A stretch of 64,000 nucleotides of DNA from Mallotus nudiflorus (taxonomy: Eukaryota > Streptophyta > Magnoliopsida > Malpighiales > Euphorbiaceae): assembly GCA_947683625.1 (NCBI GenBank), contig CANTUR010000630.1, positions 3,844,001 through 3,908,000 of the forward strand, given 5' to 3'. The notes beneath the pieces were generated by a model, which was given only the letters and a program-made list of their open reading frames with translations, searched no databases and was not told where the DNA came from. Shown here piece by piece: positions 1 through 10,715 of the stretch. Each line of letters begins with the position of its first letter. Within the stretch, counting starts at the first letter, position 1. A program made the translations under genes and the position numbers.

Positions 1-1234
1 ACTTAAATTACTTCAAAAATTCACCAAAAATTATACAATTATCCAAAATTAATTTTCTCAACATATTTATCAATAATATTAATAATTAAACTCAATTATC
101 CAATTAATTTTAATTAAAAACATAATTAACCCTAATTTCCCAAAATTACATAAACTTCAATAATTCAAAATAAATTCATAAAAATTCATAAAAATTCCAA
201 ATAAATTCCTATAATTCATTTCAACACCTAATTTAACCATAAAACACAATTTCATAATTTAAATAATTAATTTCAGAAAATTAGAAAATAATATTAAAAT
301 ATTCAAAAATACCCAAAAATCCAAACAATCTCCAAAAATTCCACAAAAATTCATAAATGTATATTAAGCTAAGGGGAACAACATTTGTGAAGAGATTATT
401 CATGAATCAACCAATAAAAATTCTAAAGAAATCAAAAACCTAATATGGCCGAAATGGGAAAATTCAAAACTAAGCAATTCTAGACCATTTAAGCTCAAAC
501 CAAAGCTAGAATCACACTCACCGGAGCTCAAGGAGAAGAAAGAGACTGGCGGTGTCAAAAATGGTGGCCGGAATCGTCGTCGACGGCGAGGAGAAGGATT
601 TCGGCCAAAAGAAGAAAAACAGCTCGCCGACGCCGAGGAAGGAGGCTACTGGCGACGGGGAACGGCTGAGAACGACGGTGGCAAGCCGGGAGGCACACCG
701 ACGGTAGGGGAACGGCGTGACAAATGGTGGTTGGTGGTGAGGGGGTAGTCGGGCACGGGAAGGAAAAGAGAAGGGAAGAAGAAAAGAAAAGAAAAAAAAA
801 AGAAAAGAAAAAGAAAAAGAAAAAATAAAATAATAAAAAAATAATTTTAATAATTTAATAATAAATAAAAATAATTAAATAACAATAAATTAATAAACAA
901 ATAATAAAATATTAGGGTAATATATATTAAACCCTAATTAAATAAATATTGCACACATACACGGTGTTTAGTAATTTAAAAATACGTATGAGTTCATGCA
1001 AGTCCGAAAATATATTTAAAATAATTAATAATAAATTATTTACGTGAAAATTTCCCCGAAAATAAAAGTCTCAGGAAAATTTTACGTAAAGCACTGTGAA
1101 TAAAACACAATAATTAAAATAGGTTTTAAATACATATCAACTCGTAACAAAAATATCGTAATATATATACAAAAATTATTAACACTGCATATCCCAATAC
1201 AATGCAAAAATATTTAAAAACACGGGATATTACA
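1..1234 (-). repeat. Partial LTR of a long-LTR Ty3/gypsy-like family, inverted
   Basis: Read on the minus strand from 1234 leftwards, this begins TGTAATATCCCG and then follows the start of the complete solo LTR at 34995 closely, with recurring shared blocks for about 1.2 kb. The left part runs off the window, so it could be a solo LTR or the 5' end of a full element. It interrupts the copia 3' LTR that starts at 1235. A GC-rich, purine-rich patch at about 530-780 corresponds in position to the GC-rich patch at 35500-35780 of the other copy. The short purine-only run at 770-830 is low complexity. Confidence 0.8.
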
Positions 1235-1614
1235 TAAACAACACTCAAATTTTAACCACATCTAGGTGTTTCAACTACCCAAGTGTTTTAACCCAAAACT
1301 CACCAAATCACTCTTACAATTCCCGTACTAATGCTACACTTACTTGTGTGACTTTTATAATAAAATAAAAATAGAGAGTAAGGCTTTATATAGCCAATAA
1401 ACATCAATTATATATGGCCACAAATAAAAGACCAAGTTTGTGGTCATTAGCCAATTTTCCACATCCTTTATTCATATCCACATTTCTTAGCCAATTTGCT
1501 TTTAAATCATGTCTTTATAAAGTTTTCCACATTAAGGAATTGATCTAAAGTCAATCAAGTAATCTTCATGGGTTGGACATAAAACTTAAGCTAACAATCA
1601 AGACATATTTAACA
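1235..1614 (-). repeat. Copia 3' LTR, truncated by an inserted LTR
   Basis: This is a diverged direct copy of about 17010-17388. On the minus strand it starts TGTTAAATATGTC at 1614, directly after a polypurine tract. It stops at 1234/1235, where the inverted gypsy-type LTR begins, so the last part of the LTR (the equivalent of 16850-17008) lies left of the window or is lost. Confidence 0.85.
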
Positions 1615-1626
1615 AATCTCCGCCTT
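1615..1626 (-). other. Copia polypurine tract
   Basis: Minus strand AAGGCGGAGATT lies directly against the LTR start TGTTAAATATG, as expected for the second-strand primer site of a copia element. Confidence 0.75.
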
Positions 1627-1730
1627 AACTTGAATTGTTTGGAAGTCATCAAAGTAGTGAACCAATATGCCACCTTCTCAAATACCTTAATAGGCAAATT
1701 AAATACTTTAAACACCAATTAAGTCCACAT

Positions 1731-1735
1731 AGTCC
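1731..1735. repeat. Target-site duplication (left copy) of the first Tat element
   Basis: The sequence agtcc directly precedes the LTR at 1736 and is found again at 12794-12798 directly after the 3' LTR. Restoring one copy rejoins the copia reading frame, so the duplication is real. Confidence 0.85.
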
Positions 1736-1989
1736 TATAGACACCCAATTTCGGGATGATGTATTATGGATGCAACAAAGGACTCCAATGATGAAAATGT
1801 CTTCGATACTTAATCTTTAAAATTCTAAGGGTTTAAATGCAGCTTTTAAAGGAAGGATTTAATGTTTTCAAGGACTAAATTGCAAGGTTTTTTTTAAAAC
1901 CTAATTGTAAAATTTAAATTCTTTTAAGGGTTTTTTTTGTAATTAAATGTTAAAAAAAAAAAGAGAATACATGTCGGAATTCCATAATT

Positions 1990-2087
1990 TCGATCGAAAT
2001 TATGTAATTCCGATTAGAATTACATAATTCCGATCAGGATTGTGTAATTCCGATCAGAATTACACAATCCCGGTCAGAATTGAATTC
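1990..2087. repeat. 20-bp palindromic tandem repeat in the 5' LTR
   Basis: About five units with a 20-bp period, each centred on a near-palindrome such as ttcgatcgaa or ttccgatcagaa followed by a variable taatt-type spacer. The 3' LTR has only about two degenerate units at the same place (about 10955-10985). The same core and period occur at 8904-9012. Confidence 0.8.
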
Positions 2088-2252
2088 TTCCATCTCTGTT
2101 TTCCTATTTTTAATTTAGTTCTAATTGGTTTAAAATTTCTAATTAACTCAATCCTAATTGATTTAAAATTCCTAAATATAATTTTAAGTATTAATTTTAT
2201 ATTTTAGGAATTAGAATCACATTAGAATTGGGGCTAGGCTTCCTAGCTCCAC

Positions 2253-2260
2253 TATATAAA
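2253..2260 (+). promoter_or_regulatory. Probable LTR TATA box
   Basis: TATATAAA within the 5' LTR, conserved in the 3' LTR at 11155-11162 and followed by a purine-rich stretch. This is a likely start site for element transcription; no transcript evidence is available. Confidence 0.5.
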
Positions 2261-3334
2261 GAGAGAATAGTAGGAAAAGAAAGGGCAGACGATGAAGAGG
2301 AAAAAGAGAGAAGGAAGAAAAAGAAGGAAAAGAAGAAAAAGAAAGCATGATTTTATTTCTTTCGAGTAATTTTTTTTATAAAAAATTCCTTTTAATTTAA
2401 CAATTAATTCAAGATCCTTGAAGAATTTTTGAAGAAGAAGATTCGAAGATTTATCAAGAATGGTGAACTACTAATCTGAGGAGTACCCCAAATCATTCAT
2501 AAGTATCATCATCTTCTTCTTATTTCTTTTTTTATTTTTTTATTATTTATTATTTTTTCTTTCAAGTTATTATTATAATTTATCCATTAATTACAATTTT
2601 ATCTTTTTATTTTGGTGAGTATGGAGGAAAACACATGGTGATCCTTAGGCCCAATTAGTTAATTAGACATAGGCTCACCTAATTTAATATAATTAATTTA
2701 GAACTTAATTTAAGCCTTCTTTCATAATTTGTAGATTTAAGATCACTATTTAATTAAAACACGTAGAATTAAGCCCACTAATTTAAATACCTTCATAACA
2801 TGTAGAATTAGGCCTAGTTTTAGAATTAAAATACATAGACGTAGGTTCATTTAATTAAAATAAAAAAGAATTAGGTCTTTAGGTGCACTTATAATTTAAA
2901 ATATGTAGACTTTAGCTCATTTATTTAAAATCCATGTATATTAGACTAACTTAGGGATTATGTGATTTGTTGAATGCATTATTTACTTGCATATTTCATG
3001 ACTAGTTTGCCTTGGAGTTTATTGTTTTTAGGGTTTATATGAAATTGCATGTAAATAGAGAATAGATAATAATTCATAAAGTAATTCTAAATGAACACAA
3101 GACTGAAAGAAGTTAGTATTCCATATCCAAAATCTCCTGGTTGTGGTGCTAGCTTTCTTTAAGGGAATCGAGTACCACCTTTTTTATTTGTCCCAGTTAT
3201 TACCCTGGGTAGCGACTCCTCATCTCTATGCCATGTCTTTATGATAGTGGTTAGTGTGTTCTTTAGAGCCTTGAGCTCAAACAATGTTGCAGTTTCTAAA
3301 ATCTTAGATGCATGTTGAACCCCACTGTCTATAG

Positions 3335-3351
3335 TGGCGACTCCATTGGGG
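3335..3351 (+). other. Primer-binding site of the first Tat-like element
   Basis: tggcgactccattgggg lies two bases after the LTR end. The tggcg start is the usual 3'-tRNA complement pattern in plant Ty3/gypsy elements of the Tat/Athila group; the exact tRNA was not determined. Confidence 0.75.
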
Positions 3352-4422
3352 ATAAGAGATAGTAATTCTACTTGTGTTCTTTAGAATTATTTTATTAATT
3401 ATTATTTTATTCTTGCATTCATCCTGCATGTCCCTATTAACCGATGGTGTTGGTTTATGATTCCATGATTCCACTAGCTTCATAGGGTTATAAATTGGCT
3501 AACCATCACTTTTAGCCTTAACTCGGTCCAAGAGAGATTACCAGGCTCATCTGACCAGAGCCTGTAACCCAAGTCCTTAAGGGGGTAGTCTTCTCTCGAG
3601 TTTATAAAAGATGTCGGGCCCCTCTTATCTTGGCCTGTAACTCAAGTCCTAAAGGAGGGCATCTTGCTAAGGGAATCTTGACCTTTTTACCAGACCCTAA
3701 CCACATATAATGGCTTAGTTATTTCCCCTAGGATCTACCCAAATTGCTTATGAATGTTGTCATGACGTATTCTTATCTATAAAGGCCCAAGCCTATACTT
3801 TAGAAGCCCGTTGAGGTTAATAAAGATTGGACTGATCTTTTACACCTAGAAATGTTATTTCTGTACTTCTATTACTTTGAGAGATTTGGCATGCACGTTA
3901 GTCCCTGATATCCCCTATTGATATTAAGACCAAGACAAAAAATCCTAGGAAAAGAGTCTCGCCATTGAATACGTGAGCGGGAGGTATAAGGTTGGAAGGA
4001 TGTATGTATTCCTAACTTATTACTTGTTACTTGTTACGTAGCATGTGCATCATGCATAAATGCATCTCATGCATCACGCTAATAATTTTTCTTTCAAGCT
4101 CCCAATCAATTGCGAAAAAGATCCTTAGCAGACTGGAAAAGAGCCCTATTAATCCGCTTTATTTAGAAGCTACATAGCTAGAACAAACTAAAAGAATAGA
4201 ACAACATGAGGGAGGAAACTAGACCCTAGAAGACGTCAAAGGAACACTAATGGATGATATGAGAGCAATGATATAAGACGAGTTAAGACAAGCTTTAACG
4301 GGACTAATGCCGCCCCTGCTGCTGCTGCACCACCTGCTGAGACTAACCCACCTGCTATAGGTCCACTACCTGTTAATAGTGACAATGTTAGGGAAATAAA
4401 ACTCAAGGATGTTGAGAGTTAC
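3352..4422 (+). other. Leader of the first Tat-like element, no ORF
   Basis: About 1.1 kb between the primer-binding site and the first gag frame. It contains stop codons in all frames and no recognisable domain. Remnants of the gag start may lie in 4090-4420, where a coding-like stretch reads toward gag. Confidence 0.6.
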
Positions 4423-5400
4423 ATGGTTAAAAAAGTGAAAAAGGAATCACTTAAGCAAGTTCAAGAGCTGGAATCTAGACAAATGAAGGCATTAACTCAG
4501 AAGATGTCTAAAATGGAGGAGCTAATGAGGGGACAAGGCCTAAGGTACCCGTTTGATTTTGATGATGTGATGCAATTTGAGGAAGATAGGCTACCTGATA
4601 AATTCAAGATGCCACAACTGCAGAAGTTCGATGGTACTGGGGACCTAAGGATTCATATTAGTCAATACACAACTACTATAAGTACCACTAAGGCTCCTTT
4701 GTCTATGGTTACTAAGCTGTTTGTACTATCCTTAAAGGGTATAACTGTTAATTGGTATTATGGGTTAGAGAAGTCTATCCGAGCATATTGGAGGGAGTTG
4801 TGTACTGCTTTTCTAATGCAATATGACTATAATACTAGGCTTGAGGTGTCTATAAGAGATCTGGAACTAACCAAGCAAAAGTCCAATGAATCATTTTCAT
4901 ATTTTCTAACTAGGTTCATGAATAAGGCGGGAATGATGAAGAACAAATTGGCAGAGAAGGATCAGGTTAGGATGATAGTTTGAAATGTGTCACCTATCCT
5001 AGTGGAGAGGTTACAAATGATGAACCCCAAGACGTTTGTCGACCTTTATGATGATGGGTTACAAGCTGAAGATATCAAAAATGAGAATAAAAAGGCCACT
5101 AGGAACACTAGAGTGAGAAATTACCCAACTGGAGGCACGCAGTAAGGAAATACCAGCCAAGTCATAGAAGTTCATGCTATCCAACAACCTAGAAGATTCT
5201 CAAATTGTAATCAACCCTTATCCAAAGTGCTAGACCTTCTCATATAAAAAGGCCTCCTTAGACCCTTAACCCTTTCTAGACCACCAAACCTGAACCTCCC
5301 TGGTTTTGATCAAAATAGTTATTGTAAGTTTTATCAAGTTACTGGCCATTCTACTGATTCTTGCATGTGTCTTAAACATGAAATCCAAAACCTCATAGAC
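4423..5400 (+). pseudogene. Retrotransposon gag (capsid) with degenerate zinc knuckle
   Basis: The open segment 4423-4983 encodes a gag-type capsid domain, with motifs such as KMPQLQKFDGTGD, then WY...LCTAFLMQYDY and SFSYFLTRFM, the usual order of the retrotransposon gag family. A stop at 4981 ends it early; the similarity continues in broken form. At about 5320-5365 there is a zinc-knuckle remnant, CKFYQVTGHSTDSC, in which the second cysteine of the expected C-x2-C-x4-H-x4-C is Tyr. Gag would form the particle that packages element RNA; this copy cannot make a full-length one. Upstream frame 4090-4420 may be its decayed N-terminus. Confidence 0.8.
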
Positions 5401-6169
5401 TGTGGAAAGATCACATACCTTAAAAAGTCAAGCCCAAACCCAAACACCCGAAATAATCCTTTCCCAAATTACCGAAATGTGCCACCCCTAACCACCATGA
5501 TGATCAACTCAGGAGTAAGCAAAGAAGAAGTGCTAAACTCTTTTGAGGATCTGAGCCTTAAAACTACTAAGAAATCTCCTAATGCTCCTAAAGGTATGGA
5601 AGAGGCAGAAGACTTACTGGGTCAGCCCTTAAGCAAGTTCGATTATAAGGTGTTTTACCCCAAACCACCTTCTTTTGATATATCCATTAATACAATCGAG
5701 CATACAGGGTGGGGTGAGGAGTTTGATGATGAAAAGTTGCTAGTCAAGAAAGAAAAATGTATGGTCGAGGTATGGAAAAAAGGGAAGAAAGATCAGACTA
5801 TAGGGATGATTGATATTTGGTATGGTTCTGATGAGGAAGGCACTGAAGGATATGATGTGTGGGTAGATAATCCCGAAGTCAGCCATGTTACCAGAAGCAG
5901 AGCAGAGAAAGCCATAGAGAGGAAAGAAGCTGTTGAAGGAGAAGACTCAAATGAATAGGGCGATGACTTGATTCTCAAACAACTCAAGAAAGAAAAGGCC
6001 AACATAAGCATTTGGGAGCTCTTGATGCATTCAAGCAGCCACAAAAGAGCTTTGGTTAAGGCCTTGACTAAGATGAATACTAAAACTATAATAACTCCTA
6101 AAGTAATGGTGGCCAAGGTTACTGAGAAAAAGCACGGGGGTCATTACTTTCTCAGATGAGGATTTACCT
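5401..6169 (+). pseudogene. Gag-protease linker region of the first Tat-like element
   Basis: An open frame runs from the zinc-knuckle remnant to 5958, then resumes to 6159. It is rich in Lys and Glu, with GYDVWV followed by VTRSRAEKA, and has no enzymatic domain that I recognise. Position and composition fit the variable linker between gag and protease in plant Ty3/gypsy polyproteins. The frame is broken by a stop at 5956-5958 and by frame changes. Confidence 0.6.
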
Positions 6170-6796
6170 ATGGAAGGAAGGAACCATAATAAAGCATTAT
6201 TCATCCCAATTGAAGTAAGAGGGAAAAGGACCAATTATATGATGGTGGATTATGGGTCCATGATTAATGTTTGCCCACTACAAATCCTACCCAATTTAGG
6301 AGTGAAAGTGGAGGATTTGGCAAAATCAGACCTTGTAATAAAGGCTTATGATGATAGCACGAGGAGTGTAGAGGGAACATTTATGGCTTCTATGAAGACT
6401 GGACCTATAGAAGCAATGGTGGAATTCACTATACTAGATATTCCTGTCACCTATGCTCTTCTTTTGGGAAGACCTTGGTATTATGTCTTGGGAGGAGTGC
6501 CTTCGACCGTGCATCAAAAGGTGAAATTCTTGTTTGATGGAGAAGTTGTGACTTTAGATGCTAGTATAGGCAAGACTGTGTCCACAGTTATTGATAGTCA
6601 GAAACATATAGTCACTCCCCTAGGTTATGAGGTAGCCATGATTTCAGAGGAAGTCAAAATGGATCCAAGGGTTATGAACATGATTAAAAAGATGAATTAC
6701 CAACCAGGACAAGGACTAGGGAAAAATGAGGAAAGAAGCCCAGAACTGCCAGAATTCAAAACCCAAGATGACACAAGAGGATTGGGCTATACTTAA
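6170..6796 (+). pseudogene. Retropepsin-like protease followed by a G-patch domain
   Basis: This 208-codon frame begins with the aspartic-protease region. The active-site motif, normally D-[TSND]-G-S, reads VDYGSMINVCPL, so the aspartate is present but the next residue is an unusual Tyr. A flap/second-half motif, ALLLGRPWYY, follows near residue 95. The C-terminal 45 residues (MNYQPGQGLGKNEE...GLGYT) have the spacing of a G-patch, a Gly-rich RNA-binding module. The protease would process the Gag-Pol polyprotein; the G-patch may bind RNA or RT, by analogy with retroviral proteases that carry one. The frame ends at a stop, then decayed coding sequence continues to about 7190. Confidence 0.75.
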
Positions 6797-7197
6797 GCTA
6801 GGTTCAGCAATAAAAGGGCACGAAGAAAGTTTTTCAACGAGAATGGCCTAGGGAATTTGGGACCCCTCAAAGGTAACTTTATCAAGCAAGGGAAGGAGAA
6901 GTTCTACCAGGGTGAAAAGGAGCCTATCCAAGTAGCTGGTATGGATGTCCCTGGATTTGAGATTTTTAAGGAATAAATAGTTGAAAGGCTAGTGCAAGAC
7001 AACAAGGACAAGATGATGAAGACAATTGTTGAAAAGATGAAAATTGAAAACATTAAAGAACTGCTTTGTTTGCCACCTAACAAAGAACCACCATAGGAAT
7101 TAGCTAGTATCATTAATAATAGTTTTACTAATTTTTTTATAAAGAAACTGATGTAATAACGTTCGGTCTATTTAAGGACAAAAACTTTGCTTCCTTT

Positions 7198-8254
7198 ATG
7201 GTCAATGATATAAATTCTGGTTTGGCTTACTTGTATGATGTTGATTCTGATGGTATTGTGCATTTTAATAATGATCGTTCATGCATGTTTGACATTAATT
7301 CTATTCAATTAGATTCATTAAACATGGGCACAAATGAACAACCAAAACATATTTCTATATCACATGACTTAACTCCTGAAAAGAGGGAAAAATTTATGAG
7401 AATATTAATAAAAAGAAAGTTAGAATTTTTTTGGTACTATGAGGATATGCCAGGGTTAGATAGGGGAATTATGGAGCATCACATTCCAATATATCTTGAA
7501 GCTAAACCTGTTAAGCAAAAACTTCGTAGGTTAAGGCCCGAGTGGACAGAAAAGATAAGGGAAGAAGTCACTAAGAAAATCTAGGTTGGTTTTCTAGAAG
7601 TTGTGGAATACCCTCAATGGTTGGCAAATATAGTTCCAGTTCCCAAGAAAGATGGAAAAGTTCGAATGTGTGTAGACTTCAGGGACCTGGATAAGGCATG
7701 TCCAAAGGATGATTTTCCTTTACCCCATATTGATGTGATTATGGATAGTACAGCATCTAGTGCAATATACTTTTTTATGGATAGGTTCTCAGGGCATAAT
7801 TAGATAACGATGGCAGTTATGGATAAGATCAAAACTGCTTTCTCATAAAATGGGGAACATACTGCTATAAGGTAATGCCCTTCGGATTAAAGAATGCAAA
7901 AGCAACTTATCAAAGAGCGGCCACTGCCTTATTTCATGATATGATGCATAAGGAAGTGGAAGTTTATGTTGATTACATGATGGTTAAGTCTGAAACAAGA
8001 GAGGGACATTTTGAGGCTTTGGATAAGTTCTTAGCAAGAATAGAAAATTATAACCTAAGGCTTAATCCGAAGAAATACATCTTTGGGGCAACTTCAGGAA
8101 AGTTATTGGGCATATAATCAGCAATAAAGGAATAGAAGTTGATCCAAACAAGATCAAAGCCATCCAAGAGATGCCAGCACAAAGAACATAGAAGGAAGTA
8201 TGAGGGTTTATCGAAAAACTACAATACATCAGCAGGTTCATTACGAGACTTACC
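7198..8254 (+). pseudogene. Reverse transcriptase, catalytically dead and frameshifted
   Basis: The connector with the RT N-terminus is at 7198-7584 (MPGLDRGIMEHHI, then a KLRRLRPEW motif). It is followed after a stop by 7603-7803 with palm motifs VPKKDGKVRMCVDFRDLDKA and PLPHID, and after a frame change by 7875-8117 with MPFGLKNAKATYQR. The catalytic box, normally YVDD, reads YVDY at about 7968-7979, so one metal-binding aspartate is lost. Stops at 7582, 7801 and 8115 and at least one frameshift between 7804 and 7874 rule out function. The domain would copy element RNA to DNA. Confidence 0.9.
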
Positions 8255-8903
8255 ATGGTTTGTGATTCAATCTTCAAGCTCTTAAGGAAGAATCAGCCGG
8301 TAGAGTGTAATGAAGAATGCCAGAAAGCATTTGATAAGATTAAGGAATACCTTACTAACTCACCTGTATTAAGGCCACTAACACAAGGTAAGCCTTTAAT
8401 CTTATATTTAGCTTTAAAAGAAAAGGTGATAGGAGTAATGCTAGCACAAGAAGGGCCCGAAGCAGTGGAGTATGTTATATATTACCTCAAAAAAAAGTTC
8501 CTACCATATGAAGAAAAGTACAACCTTATTGAAAAGACATGTTTGATAATGATATGGGCTACAAAGAAGTTAAGGCATTATTTCCAGTTCTACAAAGTAC
8601 AAGCTATTTCAAGGATAAATCCTTTAAAATACTTGTTCCAAACGCCAGCTTTGACTGAAAAGATGTCTAGATGGTTGGTACTTTTAATTGAGTTCAATAT
8701 AGAATATGTCACTATGAAGGTCATCAAAGGTAGAGCTGTAGCAAAGTTTCTAGCCGAGAATGCAATCAAAGGAAACGAGCAGTGGAATCTGGAATTTCCA
8801 TATGAGGACCTAGCAGTAATAAAACAACGAGAATGGAAACTTTATTTTGATGGAGCCGTGAATAATAGAGGAGCAGGGGTAGGAGTAATTCTTGTTCATA
8901 TTT
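8255..8903 (+). pseudogene. RNase H region, second copy truncated
   Basis: One open frame covers the RT-linked RNase H-like domain (NEECQKAFDKIKEYL, RPLTQGKPLILYLA, LPYEEKYNLIEK, KKLRHYFQFY) and then the start of a second, archaeal-type RNase H at about residue 190 (REWKLYFDGAVNNRGAGVGV). Two RNase H domains in a row are typical of the Tat group. The second is cut off about 20 residues in, where the frame runs into a 20-bp palindromic repeat. The remaining RNase H and the entire integrase are missing. Confidence 0.85.
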
Positions 8904-9012
8904 CCGATTGGAAATCTAGAATCTCGATCGGAATTCTAGATTTCCAATCAGAAATCTAGAATCCCAATCGAAATTCTAGATTTTCAATTAGAAATCTAGA
9001 ATTCCGATCAGA
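8904..9012. repeat. 20-bp palindromic tandem repeat at the pol breakpoint
   Basis: About five and a half units with a 20-bp period, alternating cores such as cgatcgga and caatcaga with tctaga-type spacers; each unit is close to self-complementary. It has the same period and core as the LTR repeat at 1990-2087. It begins exactly where the RNase H coding sequence is lost. Confidence 0.8.
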
Positions 9013-9709
9013 TTTCCTAATTTCTACTTAAAAATTCAAGAAATCCAGTCAAAAATCTATGAATTTAAGACCTGAATTCAGACTCCCAATGAAAATTTTA
9101 GTGAAATTTAACATATTTATGTTAGTCTGTGACACATTTTGGTTTTAATTTATCAAATTTTCATATACTTTGTCTATCAAATTGCATGCATGTAAACATT
9201 AATTTTATACACTAAAATAAATATGTTTATAGTAGAATTGAAAATAGAGATAGGAAATTTGCCTTATCTCCAGCCTGAGAACATCTGTGGAGGTGCAAAT
9301 GAGTCAAAGGAAATATCTCTTCATCTTCACGAAGTCCTAAATCATTCTAGAGAAAATGCAGATGCAAAGTGATGGGATCTTATTACCTGGAACTGCTCCC
9401 ACGTAGCCTACACTGTGGGTAGGCCATAGGATCAGACAGATCCAAAATTAGACACTGGATGAGAGAATAATTAAAGGAAGAAAATTTGAAAATAAAGAGA
9501 AAATGAAAAGGAACAAAAAGAGAAAAAGAATAGGAAAAAGAGGTAATGAATCAGAAAAAGGAGGAAAGGAATATATAGAAGGAAAAATATCCACTTTGAT
9601 CCTTCAACTTTGGTTTACATGTAAGCCCATATGATTCTTTGCAATTTAGTCCTAAATTGCAATGCTTTATAATTTAATAATTCAAGGAATTATTAAAATG
9701 GTCAGTAGT
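9013..9709 (+). other. Noncoding region downstream of truncated pol
   Basis: No ORF of note and no integrase motif. Purine-rich between about 9440 and 9590. Nothing else recognised. Confidence 0.6.
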
Positions 9710-10611
9710 ATAGTCAGCATTGTACGACCGAGTGCAATGTATCTTCAATCGATTATACGTTCGAGTATGATGTTTCTTTTCAAATCAGACTATACAACCG
9801 AGTGTAGTTAACATTGTACGACCGAGTGCAATGTATCTTCAATCGACTATATGATTGAGTGTAGTCAACATTGTACGACCGAGTGCAATGTATCTTCAAT
9901 CGATTATACAAGTGAGTATAATCAGTATCATATGACTGAGTATGATGTTTCTTTTTAAATCAAACTATACAACCAAGTCTAGTCAGCATTGTACGACCGA
10001 GTGTAATATATCTTCAATCGACTATACGACCGAGTGTAGTCAGCAATGTACGACCGAGTGCAATGTATCTTCAATTGATTACACGACCGAGTATAATCAG
10101 CATCATACAATCGAGTATAATGTTTATTTTCAAATCAGACTATATGACCGAGTATAGTCAGCATTGTACGACTGAGTGCAATGTATCTTCAATCGATTGC
10201 ATACGACCGAGTATGATGCTTTTTTTCAAATCAGACTATACGACCGAGTGTAGTCAGCATTGTATGACCGAGTGCAATGTATCTTCAATTGATTATACGA
10301 CCGAGTATAATCAGCATCATACAACTGAGTGTGATGTTCCTTTTCAAAACATACTATACGATTGAGTGTAGTCGGCATTGTACGACCGAGTGCAATGTAT
10401 CCTCAATTGATTATATGACTAAGTATAATTGGGATCATACGACCGAGTATGATGTAATTTTTTAAGTCAATGCTATACATTCGAGTATAGTCAATATTGT
10501 ACGACCAAGTACAATGTGTTTCATTCACTCAAGGTTATATGACCAAGTATAATCAATATCATACAATCAAGTATGATATGTCATTTGAAATGATGTATGT
10601 TTGAGTATAGA
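9710..10611. repeat. Array of about 30 short hairpins with a conserved loop
   Basis: Units of about 22 bp have the form stem-cgaccgag-stem. Four stem types recur in order: cattgta/tgcaatg, gattata/tataatc, catcata/tatgatg and gactata/tgtagtc. They are separated alternately by about 2 bp and by 10-15 bp (a tatcttcaat-like or tttcttttcaaatca-like spacer), giving a higher-order period near 116 bp. The 5' and 3' arms of each type co-vary, with a T-G position in two of them that would pair only as G-U in RNA. The last units (10480-10611) are the most diverged. It lies between pol and the 3' LTR, where Tat-group elements are known to carry tandem repeats. Short frames through it are repeat artefacts. 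Confidence 0.9.
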
Positions 10612-10715
10612 AAATTCATAAGCAGAAGTTTCAATGAGTGCAGGTAAGTATCCTAACTTTCAATTTAGAAATTGGGTGCTATTTTGCTTTGCCGCAATTT
10701 GTCAAGCAAACAGCG

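Larger units (their letters stand above)
1235..1735 (-). mobile_element. 3' end of the minus-strand copia element (left fragment)
   Basis: Contains the truncated 3' LTR, the polypurine tract and the last codons of the polyprotein. The reading frame coming from 12799 leftwards (ADILTK...SKFKD) continues at 1735 with YVDLIGV and a stop at about 1711-1713. This shows that 1735 and 12799 were adjacent before the gypsy element at 1736-12793 inserted. The fragment belongs with 12794-17388. Confidence 0.85.
1736..3333 (+). repeat. 5' LTR of the first Tat-like element
   Basis: Starts TATAGACACCC (the other copy starts TGTAGACACCT, so the terminal TG has mutated) and ends just before the primer-binding site. 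It is 1598 bp against 2063 bp for the 3' copy. It lacks about 538 bp present in the 3' LTR (11558-12095), with the junction at 2641-2644 (atcc). It has extra copies of a 20-bp palindromic repeat at 1990-2087. Confidence 0.9.

Noticed and set aside
9942..10465. Three overlapping frames with repeated peptides such as TTECNVSSIDYTTE
   Set aside because: They are read-through of the hairpin array in different frames; the repeat unit, not the protein, is conserved.
9710..10611. CRISPR-like array of repeats and spacers
   Set aside because: Plant nuclear DNA inside a retrotransposon; spacers are few types that recur, units are short hairpins, and there are no cas genes.
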